From Flammeovirgaceae bacterium (lineage in GTDB: Bacteria > Bacteroidota > Bacteroidia > Cytophagales > Cyclobacteriaceae): a stretch of 8,787 nucleotides of DNA. The first letter of the stretch is position 1; every line of letters begins with the position of its first letter. The notes beneath the pieces are model-generated. The model was not told the origin of the DNA and ran no database searches. It saw only the letters and a list, made by a program, of their open reading frames with translations. Position numbers and translations under genes: made by a program. Positions 1-7,071 of the stretch are shown here, one piece after another. Location of the stretch: contig JAKEEN010000021.1 of NCBI GenBank assembly GCA_022616575.1, positions 1 through 8,787 on the forward strand. Direction: 5' to 3'.

Positions 1-736
1 GAAGATACTGGTTTGCATTACGCACGTGCCTGATACAACTTCAAAAATCAATTTTGTCGAAAACAACACGAAGTTTGATACAACAGGTGTACAGTTTATT
101 ATTGGACCTTATGATGATTACGCTCTTGCAAGAGCCATCGAAATTAAAGAAGCTACCGGTGCAACAGTCACCGTGCTGAATGTAGGTACTGCAGATACAG
201 AACCAACCATAAGAAAAGCGCTTGCCATTGGGGCAGATGATGCCATTCGCGTAAATGCGTATCCCACCGATTCGTTTTTTGTTGCTTCCCAGATTGCTCA
301 AGTGGCCAAAGAAGGAGGTTATGATCTTATCCTGATGGGAAGAGAATCAATTGATTACAATAGTGGTGTTGTTCACGGCATGGTTGGCGAGATGCTTGGC
401 ATACCTTCCGTATCGCCTGTTATGAAACTTGAACTGGACGGCAACAAAGCTACCCTCGCACGGGAAATAGAAGGAGGTAAGGAGTATCTTGAGGTAAATC
501 TGCCTTTTGTAGCCGGTTGCCAGGAGCCCATTGCCGAGTGGAAGATTCCAAACATGCGTGGAATTATGTCAGCGCGTACTAAACCGCTTCAGGTAGTTGA
601 GCCCAAAGCCGTTGAGGGGGGAACAAAAGTGCAGAAATACGAACTGCCACCGGCAAAGGGTGCGGTAAAAATGATTTCGCCCGATAACGTTCAGGAGCTG
701 GTAACGCTTCTCAAGAATGAAGCTAGGGTGTTATAA
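1..736 (+). CDS. etfB: Electron transfer flavoprotein, beta subunit (5' end cut by 2 bases)
   Basis: Small subunit of the soluble FAD/AMP heterodimer that collects electrons from acyl-CoA and related dehydrogenases and passes them towards the quinone pool. The reading frame is open from base 2 and gives KILVCITHVPDTTSKI, the usual N-terminus of Bacteroidota EtfB. Base 1 is G, so the real ATG almost certainly occupies -1 to 1 and the full protein is about 245 residues, normal for the family. The GTG at 26 is an internal Val codon. In full-length numbering, GRESID (about 114-119) lies in the AMP-binding part. IEGGKEYLEVNLPF (157-170) matches the EtfB signature. The segment around 180-197 corresponds to the dehydrogenase-docking loop. 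The gene ends in tandem in-frame TAA codons (734-739). etfA follows after 27 bases, so the two are surely co-transcribed. Function is family knowledge; partner dehydrogenases are not in the window. Confidence 0.96.
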   Translation, partial: KILVCITHVPDTTSKINFVENNTKFDTTGVQFIIGPYDDYALARAIEIKEATGATVTVLNVGTADTEPTIRKALAIGADDAIRVNAYPTDSFFVASQIAQVAKEGGYDLILMGRESIDYNSGVVHGMVGEMLGIPSVSPVMKLELDGNKATLAREIEGGKEYLEVNLPFVAGCQEPIAEWKIPNMRGIMSARTKPLQVVEPKAVEGGTKVQKYELPPAKGAVKMISPDNVQELVTLLKNEARVL

Positions 737-763
737 TAAATTTGAATTTTGATTTTTTGAATT

Positions 764-1708
764 ATGAAGATATTAGTATTTGTAGAATCTGCCGATGGTA
801 ACATAAAGAAGACTTCGCTTGAAGCCGTTGCCTATGCACATCAAATGGGAGGAGAGGTAACAGCCATTGCACTGGGTCATGCGGATGCAAATGAATTGAA
901 AGATTTGGGGAAGTATGGAGCAAAAAAAGTGCTTCATGCAGCCGATGAAAAATTAAATCAGGGAGTAATACAAGCCTATACTTCTGTGTTGGCCAAAGCT
1001 ATGGAAGATGAAAAAGCAGAAGCTCTTGTATTGGTAAATTCTTCTTTGGGTACACCGGTAGCAGCGCGTGTAGCTATTCGTACGCAGGCAAGCCTGGTTT
1101 CAAACGTAACTGAATTACCGAAAGACGGAACGGTTAAAAAAAGTATTTATACAGGCAAAGCCTTTGCACAGGTTGAGTTAAAAAGCAACAAGAGAATTAT
1201 CGCGATCAAGAAAAATGCGGCTGAAGCTAAAGAAGTCGGGAGCCCCGTTGAGGTAACTTCGTACGCTGCCTCACTTTCTGATACTGATTTTACAACTAAG
1301 ATTACTTCCACTGAAAAAGCAACCGGTGAAGTATTGCTTCCGGAAGCCAATATTGTCGTGTCGGGTGGCCGGGGAATGAAAGGACCGGAACATTGGGGCA
1401 TTGTCGAAGAATTAGCCAAAACATTGCACGCAGCCACAGGCTGTAGTAAACCTGTATCAGATATGGGTTGGAGACCTCACCATGAACACGTGGGCCAGAC
1501 AGGTGTAAAAGTAAGCCCTCAATTATATATAGCGATCGGAATTTCCGGTGCTATTCAACATTTAGCAGGGGTAAATTCATCAAAATGTATTGTCGTTATT
1601 AATAAGGATGCAGATGCGCCTTTCTTTAAGGCAGCTGATTACGGAATTGCTGGTGATGCATTTGATATTGTTCCTAAACTTACCGCGGCTATTAAGGCGG
1701 CAAAATGA
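764..1708 (+). CDS. etfA: Electron transfer flavoprotein, alpha subunit
   Basis: Large ETF subunit, 314 residues, which with EtfB holds the redox-active FAD. The N-terminal Rossmann-like domain spans about 1-190 (MKILVFVESADG). The C-terminal FAD-binding domain starts near VVSGGRGM (198-205). It continues through GQTG (244-247), the signature LYIAIGISGAIQH (254-266) and NKDADAPFF (280-288). Length is normal. The ATG at 764 has no clear Shine-Dalgarno sequence; its leader is AT-rich, as is usual in Bacteroidota. Aligned without gaps to human ETFA as I recall it, Thr246 matches alphaThr266, but Lys229 sits where human alphaArg249 contacts the flavin. I believe the Lys is common in Bacteroidota EtfA, so I read it as lineage-specific, not a defect. 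No terminator is visible after the stop codon. Confidence 0.97.
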   Translation: MKILVFVESADGNIKKTSLEAVAYAHQMGGEVTAIALGHADANELKDLGKYGAKKVLHAADEKLNQGVIQAYTSVLAKAMEDEKAEALVLVNSSLGTPVAARVAIRTQASLVSNVTELPKDGTVKKSIYTGKAFAQVELKSNKRIIAIKKNAAEAKEVGSPVEVTSYAASLSDTDFTTKITSTEKATGEVLLPEANIVVSGGRGMKGPEHWGIVEELAKTLHAATGCSKPVSDMGWRPHHEHVGQTGVKVSPQLYIAIGISGAIQHLAGVNSSKCIVVINKDADAPFFKAADYGIAGDAFDIVPKLTAAIKAAK

Positions 1709-1714
1709 GGATGA

Positions 1715-1744
1715 TTTGAAGTATTGTGATAAATTGTATTTTAG
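1715..1744 (+). promoter_or_regulatory. Candidate Bacteroidota-type promoter for nuclease-nupC
   Basis: TTTG at 1715-1718 and TATTTTAG at 1737-1744 (7 of 8 matches to TAnnTTTG) are separated by 18 bases, close to the -33/-7 layout of the Bacteroidota housekeeping sigma factor. A start near 1751 would leave a leader of about 16 bases before the GTG at 1767. The match is imperfect, and read-through from etfBA is also possible. Confidence 0.4.
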
Positions 1745-1766
1745 CAGGCCGGGTAATTAAGACTCA

Positions 1767-2372
1767 GTGAAGAAAATCAAACTCGAAATATTAGGGCTTT
1801 CATCAAGTCAATCACAGACTGGCTCTTTTGCTTTGGTCCTGGGAGAAGTTGAAGGGAACCGAAGGCTACCCATTATCATCGGAATGTTTGAAGCCCAGGC
1901 CATTGCCATTGAAATTGAGAAAATAATTCCGAACCGGCCAATGACCCATGATTTATTCAAGTCGTTCGCCAATCATTTTCATTTTACTATTGAAGAAATC
2001 ATCATCTCCGACCTGAAAGAAGGAGTTTTCTTTGCAAAAATCATTTGTACTGACGGGTTAAAGAAAATTGAAATTGATGCACGGCCTTCTGATGCTATCG
2101 CTATCGGTCTCCGTTTTGATTCATTAATTTATACATACGAAAATATTTTAGCAGAAGCTGGAATCGTACTGACTGATGAAGTGGAAGAAGAAGCTGAAGT
2201 AAAACCCGAAACTAAACCGAGAGCAAAAAGAGAATCAAAAAAATCAACCTCCTCAGACGATTTCAAAAACTATACAACCGAACGTCTCAATGAATTACTC
2301 AAAGAGGCAATTGATAAAGAAGATTACGAACGTGCTGCCAAGATCAGAGACGAACTGAGCAAGCGAAATTAA
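1767..2372 (+). CDS. DUF151 bifunctional nuclease family protein with C-terminal UVR motif
   Basis: 201-residue cytoplasmic protein. Residues about 5-135 form the DUF151 (bifunctional nuclease) domain: LEILGLSSSQSQTGSFALVL, then RRLPIIIGMFEAQAIAIEIE, and ARPSDAIAIGLR (105-116). Residues 137-165 are a charged, probably disordered Glu/Lys linker. Residues 167-200 form a UVR motif (LNELLKEAIDKEDYERAAKIRDEL), the helical hairpin that UvrB uses to contact UvrC. Plant and bacterial DUF151 proteins have been reported to act on RNA and DNA; the substrate here is unknown. The start is a GTG, fixed because an in-frame TAA lies two codons upstream (1758-1760) and no ATG lies between. A nucleoside transporter begins 23 bases downstream, suggesting an operon concerned with nucleic-acid turnover or salvage. 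Confidence 0.93.
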   Translation: MKKIKLEILGLSSSQSQTGSFALVLGEVEGNRRLPIIIGMFEAQAIAIEIEKIIPNRPMTHDLFKSFANHFHFTIEEIIISDLKEGVFFAKIICTDGLKKIEIDARPSDAIAIGLRFDSLIYTYENILAEAGIVLTDEVEEEAEVKPETKPRAKRESKKSTSSDDFKNYTTERLNELLKEAIDKEDYERAAKIRDELSKRN

Positions 2373-2395
2373 CCTAACCACCCGTCCTGATCATA

Positions 2396-3709
2396 ATGGA
2401 TTACATCCGCGGAATTATTGGTATTGTATGCCTTCTTTTTATAGCCTGGTTATTATCCGCTAATCGCAAACGGGTTGACTGGAAATTAGTTGCCGTGGGA
2501 ATTACCATGCAGGTAATCATTGCTATTTTAGTTCTGCGTGTTCCGCTGGTAAGAGGTGTTTTTGAAACAATTGGAAGTGGTTTTGTGAAGTTTTTAAGTT
2601 TCGCATTAAATGGGGCACAATTTTTATTTGGTGACTTAGCCCGGAATAGCGATGCGGTTGAAGGCACCAGGCATGGATTAGGATTTCTTTTTGCCTTCCA
2701 GGCATTGCCTACCGTTATCTTTTTCTCGGCAGTAACTTCAGGCCTTTATTACCTGGGCATTCTTCAAAAAATAGTGTATGGGTTTGCCTGGATTATGACA
2801 AAAACCATGCGCCTGTCAGGAGCGGAAAGCCTTTCTGCTGCGGGTAATGTGTTTCTTGGGCAAACTGAAGCACCGCTATTAGTAAAACCATTCATTGGCA
2901 AAATGACTCAGTCAGAACTACACTGTTTAATGACTGGGGGTATGGCAACCATTGCAGGAAGTGTAATGGGTGCATACATTACTTTTCTGGGAGGTACCGA
3001 TCCGGATCAATTAGTAAAGTTTGCCACCTATCTCCTTTGCGCCTCTATTATGAATGCCCCGGCTGCTATCGTGATGTCTAAAATATTTTTGCCGGAAGCA
3101 GAGCCTGAAAAAATTGATAAGAGCCTTAAGGTCAATAAAGAATCGATCGGTGTAAACTTAGTGGATGCGGTGGCCACAGGCGCAGCCGATGGATTGAAGC
3201 TCGCACTCAATATTGGAGGAATGCTCCTTGCATTCATTGCCATTATTTATGCGTTGAATTGGATATTAGTTGATGGCATCGGGGCATGGACAGGATTAAA
3301 CGAATGGGTGGTTCAATCTACAAACGGAACTTTCAATGGATTTTCATTGCAATACATTTTTGGTCAGGTATTCCGGGTCATTGCATTTGCCATGGGCGTA
3401 GAATGGTCAGAAACGTTGCAAGTAGGCAGTTTACTCGGCCAGAAGATGGTAATCAACGAGTTTGTTGCCTATTTAAGTTTAGCCGACATGAAGGCAGCTA
3501 CCGTGTTAAGTGATAAATCCATCATTATAGCCACCTATGCACTCTGCGGGTTTGCGAACTTCAGTTCAATTGCCATACAGATTGGTGGAATCGGTGGAAT
3601 GGCACCTACCCGTCAGGGAGATTTATCCAAACTGGGTCCTAAAGCCTTGCTTGCAGCATCATTGGCAACCATGTTGTCAGGTACAATTGCCGGTGCTCTG
3701 ATAGGATAG
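2396..3709 (+). CDS. nupC: Concentrative nucleoside transporter, NupC/CNT family
   Basis: 437-residue polytopic inner-membrane protein expected to import nucleosides by cation symport (H+ or Na+). The CNT hallmarks are present: the N-terminal membrane helices, GQTEAP (155-160), the following MTGGMATIAGSV region, NEFVAY (354-359) and CGFANFSS (384-391). Compared with Vibrio cholerae CNT as I recall it, the substrate-site residues line up: Gln156-Thr157-Glu158 with Q154-T155-E156, Glu355 with E332, Phe386 with F366, Asn388 with N368 and Ser391 with S371. A working transporter is therefore likely. The ATG at 2396 follows the nuclease stop by 23 bases, so both probably share a transcript. Length is normal. 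The coupling ion and the preferred nucleoside cannot be read from the sequence. Confidence 0.95.
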   Translation: MDYIRGIIGIVCLLFIAWLLSANRKRVDWKLVAVGITMQVIIAILVLRVPLVRGVFETIGSGFVKFLSFALNGAQFLFGDLARNSDAVEGTRHGLGFLFAFQALPTVIFFSAVTSGLYYLGILQKIVYGFAWIMTKTMRLSGAESLSAAGNVFLGQTEAPLLVKPFIGKMTQSELHCLMTGGMATIAGSVMGAYITFLGGTDPDQLVKFATYLLCASIMNAPAAIVMSKIFLPEAEPEKIDKSLKVNKESIGVNLVDAVATGAADGLKLALNIGGMLLAFIAIIYALNWILVDGIGAWTGLNEWVVQSTNGTFNGFSLQYIFGQVFRVIAFAMGVEWSETLQVGSLLGQKMVINEFVAYLSLADMKAATVLSDKSIIIATYALCGFANFSSIAIQIGGIGGMAPTRQGDLSKLGPKALLAASLATMLSGTIAGALIG

Positions 3710-3744
3710 CATTAACCTTTCGCTTCTGGATTCCGTTAGTTTAC

Positions 3745-3752
3745 TAACTTTG
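3745..3752 (+). promoter_or_regulatory. TAACTTTG -7 box upstream of the SanA-like gene
   Basis: A perfect TAnnTTTG element, followed by C as in many Bacteroidota promoters, sits 21 bases before the ATG at 3774. It predicts transcription starting near 3759 and a leader of about 15 bases. No convincing TTTG lies at the -33 position (only TCTG at 3725-3728), so the call rests on the -7 box and its position in a 64-base intergenic gap. Confidence 0.45.
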
Positions 3753-3773
3753 CAATGCTTTAATCTTTTCTGA

Positions 3774-4418
3774 ATGCGCAGGCTGAAACGTGCAGTTGTA
3801 ATTTCCATCGCGATACTCTCGGCTCTTATACTGGTCGCCAACCTTTGGGTTATCCTCAGCACCAGCTCCCGGGTTTTTAAGAATCCGGCTGAAATTAAAG
3901 ATCATTCAGTGGCCATAGTTTTGGGTACCAGTTATAAAACCAGGTCAGGTAAACCGAATCCATTTTTTACAAATAGGATTATGATGGCTGCTGAGTTATA
4001 TAAGTCAGGAAGAGTGAAGCAGTTTTTATTGAGTGGAGATAACCGATCAAAATATTATAATGAACCCTCCGAGATGAGAACCGCACTCATAAGAAATGGA
4101 GTGCCGGCCTCTGCCATTACCAGGGACTTTGCAGGATTCAGAACGTTAGACTCCATAGTAAGAAGTAAAGAAATATTTGGTCAGGATAAAATTGTGATCA
4201 TTACTCAGCCCTTTCATAGTTATCGTGCATTGTTCATCAGTGACTATTATCATATCGATGCAGTTGCCTTAGTAGCCCGCGAACCTGGCATAAAAGCAAC
4301 GCTCAGAGTTAACATTCGAGAATTTTTTGCAAGACCGATGGCAATTATTGATCTTTATTTTTTAAAAACAGAGCCACACCACCTCGGTCCCAGGGAAATC
4401 CTAAAATCAACGATGTAA
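3774..4418 (+). CDS. sanA: SanA-like protein, ElyC/SanA/YdcF (DUF218) family
   Basis: 214-residue protein with a single N-terminal membrane helix (about 7-29) after a basic start (MRRLKR), then a DUF218 domain on the periplasmic side (about 45-190). Motifs are VLGTS (49-53), SGDN (87-90), GFRTLDSIVRSKEIF (121-135) and TQPFHSYRALFI (144-155). These match the SanA subgroup, whose E. coli member is linked to envelope barrier function and vancomycin exclusion at high temperature. The biochemical activity of the family is not well settled; related ElyC is tied to peptidoglycan and undecaprenyl-carrier metabolism. The gene is preceded by a TAACTTTG promoter box and followed after 13 bases by a large outer-membrane protein gene, so a shared envelope-related transcript is likely. 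The symbol is given by family resemblance, not proven orthology. Confidence 0.88.
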   Translation: MRRLKRAVVISIAILSALILVANLWVILSTSSRVFKNPAEIKDHSVAIVLGTSYKTRSGKPNPFFTNRIMMAAELYKSGRVKQFLLSGDNRSKYYNEPSEMRTALIRNGVPASAITRDFAGFRTLDSIVRSKEIFGQDKIVIITQPFHSYRALFISDYYHIDAVALVAREPGIKATLRVNIREFFARPMAIIDLYFLKTEPHHLGPREILKSTM

Positions 4419-4431
4419 TAGTGCTTTCAGA

Positions 4432-6939
4432 ATGACTTTTTTAAACCGCATTATTCTTAGTAGCCTTAGTTTGATTTTAAGCTATGGCTTTGTAGTCGCG
4501 CAGATAACCGTTAGAGGTAAAGTAACAGATGCCAGCTCTGGTGATCCGCTCCCTTTTGTTAATGTTGTATTCAAAGGTACTTCCATCGGAGCCACCACCG
4601 ACTTCGATGGAAATTATACCATTACTACGAGTTCCCCCACCGATTCGCTGATCGCTTCCTACATTGGTTATAAGTCAAGAGCCAAGGTTGTAAGGAAAAC
4701 AGATTTGCAATCAATCAACTTTCAATTGGAAGAACTCGTAACCAATCTTCAGGAAATTGTAGTGAGGGCAGGTGAGAACCCGGCTTTCGAGATCCTTAGA
4801 AACGTTGTGAAGAATAAGAACAAAAATGATAAGCTAGGACTTACTGCTTACGAGTATGATACCTATACGAAAATTGAAATCGATGTAGATAATATATCGC
4901 CTGCGCTTCGCGAGAAGCGTTTTATGAAAAAGATCACTACCGTATTGGATAGTGTTGACCGCATTGCAGGCGAAGATGGAAAACCAATTTTGCCTCTGTT
5001 CATAACCGAAAGTGTTTCAAAGCTGTATTATCGGGATGATCCATCGCTAAAAAAAGAACTAATACTCAAAACCAAAATCAGCGGTGTGGGGGTAGAGGAT
5101 GGAACGACTGTGAGCCAACTGGTTGGTTCCTCTTTTCAGGAGTACAATTTTTATGATAACTGGCTAAGTATTGTTACGAAGGAATTTGTGTCACCGATTG
5201 CAGATGGGTGGCGGTTGTATTATGAGTATGACTTAACGGATAGTTTATACATCGGGGATCATTATTGTTATCGACTTGATTTCTTTCCCAAGAGTCCACA
5301 GGATTTAGCTTTCACCGGAACGATGTGGATTACGAAGGACGAGCATGCACTCAAACAGATTGATGTACTCATGGGCAAGCAGGCAAACGTAAATTTTATC
5401 GAGAAGATCAGAATTCAACAAGAGTTGGCGCCTACCCCCTTAGGCCCGTGGGTTCCTGTAAAAAACAGGGTACTGATTGATGTGGGTGAGCTTACAAAAA
5501 ATTCTGCCGGCATGCTGGCTAAGTTTTATACGAGCAATAAAAACATTGTTGTAAATCAGCCGAAAGAAGTAGCCTTCTATGAGAGAAGAATCCAAATGGC
5601 AGAGGATGCGAACATGCATAAAGAGGAAGCTTATTGGGATACCCTTCGCCATGAACCTCTTACTGAAACGGAGAAGAACGTTTATAAGATGATTGATACG
5701 CTCAAGAACATTCCGATAGTCAAAACCTACACCGATATCATTAAGGTTATCGTTGACGGGTACATTGATCTTGGCAAGGTAGAGTTAGGTCCTTATTTAG
5801 GTTTAGTCGCATGGAACAATATTGAAGGCTTCAGGGTACAGGGAGGGTTCAAAACAAATTATAAGTTCAGTAAGCGGTTCATTTACTCAGGAACACTCGC
5901 ATACGGCTTTGATGACTCCAGGATTAAGTTTAATGCTTCTGTCCAGCATATACTTTCCCGAAGACGCTGGACTACCATGTCGTGGAGGGTGAGAAGTGAT
6001 GTTGCCCGGGTTGGTGTGGATGATGAAAACCTGGCGGATAATCCTTTGTTCCTCACAGCCACGCGATGGGGATATTTTAGAAGAGGCTACTACTTCGATG
6101 AAGGCCGGGTTGCATTTCAGCGGGAGTTGTTTAAAGGTTTTACGCAAAAAATTTCGGTCAAGCACATGACGTTTGAACCCACCTATAACTTTGGATACCT
6201 GGATCCTGAACAAAAGACCACGGATACACTCCAGCGATTTCAAACAACAGAGGTTACCTTGGAAGCGCGCTTTGCACGCGATGAACTTTTTATTCAAAAT
6301 GATAATGAACGCATCAGCCTTGGCACCGATAAGTGGCCTGTGCTTACGATTCGCTATACGCGGGGAGTGAAAGGAGTTCTGGGCAGCGATTTCAATTATC
6401 ATAAAGTACGGTTGAGCTTGTTTAAGAAAATCAGAACCGGGCCGTTAGGAGTCGGGTATTTAAATCTAACAGGTGAGTACGCGTTTAACACATTGCCTTA
6501 TCCGCTGCTGTCGTTGCATTTGGGAAATCAATCACCTCTATACTCTAATATCACCTACAACCTGATGGATTTCGGTGAGTTTATTTCTGATCACTATGCC
6601 TCTGTGCAATACAGACAATACCTGGAAGGGTTTTTATTAAATCGATTGCCGCTGATTCGAAAACTAAAGTGGAGATTGCTGGCCACCTCTAATGTGGTAG
6701 TAGGGGGGATGCGCACCGCTAACAGAAATCTTATAGCACCTACGTTTAACAGTCAGGAAACTGAAAAGGCAGGGTTCTTCAAAAATGGTAAGCCCTATGT
6801 GGAAGTGGGGTATGGAGTAGAAAATATTTTCAGGTTCCTGCGTGTGGACTTCGTTCATCGACTCACCTATATAGACCCCGTTGAAAACCCCGATGCGAGG
6901 AAGTTTGGTATCTTGTTTACGGTGCAATTCCAGCTATGA
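4432..6939 (+). CDS. DUF5686 and carboxypeptidase-like regulatory domain outer-membrane protein
   Basis: 835-residue predicted outer-membrane protein. Residues 1-23 are a Sec signal peptide (cleavage likely between VVA and QITV). Residues about 25-110 are a CarboxypepD_reg-like beta-sandwich (ITVRGKVTDASSGDPLPFVN, with FDGNYTI at 58-64), the same fold that caps many SusC/TonB-dependent receptors. No TonB plug follows. Instead the rest (about 115-835) matches DUF5686: AYEYDTYTKIEID (139-151), SSFQEYNFYDNW (233-244), then a long run of alternating beta strands ending GYGVENIFRFLRVDF and ILFTVQFQL, typical of a barrel. Proteins with this architecture are widespread in Bacteroidota and have no established role that I know of. 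The gene lies 13 bases after the SanA-like gene, so the two are probably co-expressed. No good terminator follows on the plus strand. Confidence 0.92.
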   Translation: MTFLNRIILSSLSLILSYGFVVAQITVRGKVTDASSGDPLPFVNVVFKGTSIGATTDFDGNYTITTSSPTDSLIASYIGYKSRAKVVRKTDLQSINFQLEELVTNLQEIVVRAGENPAFEILRNVVKNKNKNDKLGLTAYEYDTYTKIEIDVDNISPALREKRFMKKITTVLDSVDRIAGEDGKPILPLFITESVSKLYYRDDPSLKKELILKTKISGVGVEDGTTVSQLVGSSFQEYNFYDNWLSIVTKEFVSPIADGWRLYYEYDLTDSLYIGDHYCYRLDFFPKSPQDLAFTGTMWITKDEHALKQIDVLMGKQANVNFIEKIRIQQELAPTPLGPWVPVKNRVLIDVGELTKNSAGMLAKFYTSNKNIVVNQPKEVAFYERRIQMAEDANMHKEEAYWDTLRHEPLTETEKNVYKMIDTLKNIPIVKTYTDIIKVIVDGYIDLGKVELGPYLGLVAWNNIEGFRVQGGFKTNYKFSKRFIYSGTLAYGFDDSRIKFNASVQHILSRRRWTTMSWRVRSDVARVGVDDENLADNPLFLTATRWGYFRRGYYFDEGRVAFQRELFKGFTQKISVKHMTFEPTYNFGYLDPEQKTTDTLQRFQTTEVTLEARFARDELFIQNDNERISLGTDKWPVLTIRYTRGVKGVLGSDFNYHKVRLSLFKKIRTGPLGVGYLNLTGEYAFNTLPYPLLSLHLGNQSPLYSNITYNLMDFGEFISDHYASVQYRQYLEGFLLNRLPLIRKLKWRLLATSNVVVGGMRTANRNLIAPTFNSQETEKAGFFKNGKPYVEVGYGVENIFRFLRVDFVHRLTYIDPVENPDARKFGILFTVQFQL

Positions 6940-7033
6940 TGATTTCAATGATTATTCATAAAAGAATAATTGTGGTCGTTTGAAATATGCCGGAGATGGG
7001 TGATAAGGGAACGGTCACGATAGCTTCACCTGT

Positions 7034-7062
7034 AAAACGGTCAACATCAACGCCTTGACCGC
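7034..7062 (-). terminator. Rho-independent terminator of the minus-strand HMA/barrel operon
   Basis: Read on the minus strand, CGGTCAA (7062-7056) pairs perfectly with TTGACCG (7044-7038) around a loop of about 11 bases and is followed directly by TTTT (7037-7034). It begins 10 bases past the stop codon of the barrel gene, where a terminator is expected. The U-tract is short, so efficiency may be modest. On the plus strand no T-run follows the stem. Confidence 0.6.
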
Positions 7063-7071
7063 GCACAATAA

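Noticed and set aside
1147..1437. 96-codon minus-strand frame within etfA
   Set aside because: It is antisense to a conserved, well-matched EtfA region, and its translation shows no domain.
3286..3513. 75-codon plus-strand frame within nupC
   Set aside because: It is an out-of-frame shadow of the transporter; the conserved CNT motif NEFVAY is in the main frame there.
5887..6402. 171-codon open frame on the minus strand
   Set aside because: It lies wholly inside the DUF5686 gene. Its Cys/His/Pro-rich translation resembles no protein, and the plus-strand frame clearly continues a barrel.
6942..6986. Nested inverted repeats ATTTCAA/TTGAAAT and ATTATTC/GAATAAT after the DUF5686 stop
   Set aside because: The stems are short and AT-only or nearly so, the internal loop is lopsided (2 versus 9 bases) and no T-run follows, so it is not a convincing terminator.
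6987..7058. Short plus-strand frame starting MPEMGDKGTV (23 codons)
   Set aside because: It is very short, has no ribosome site or family resemblance, and overlaps the minus-strand terminator.
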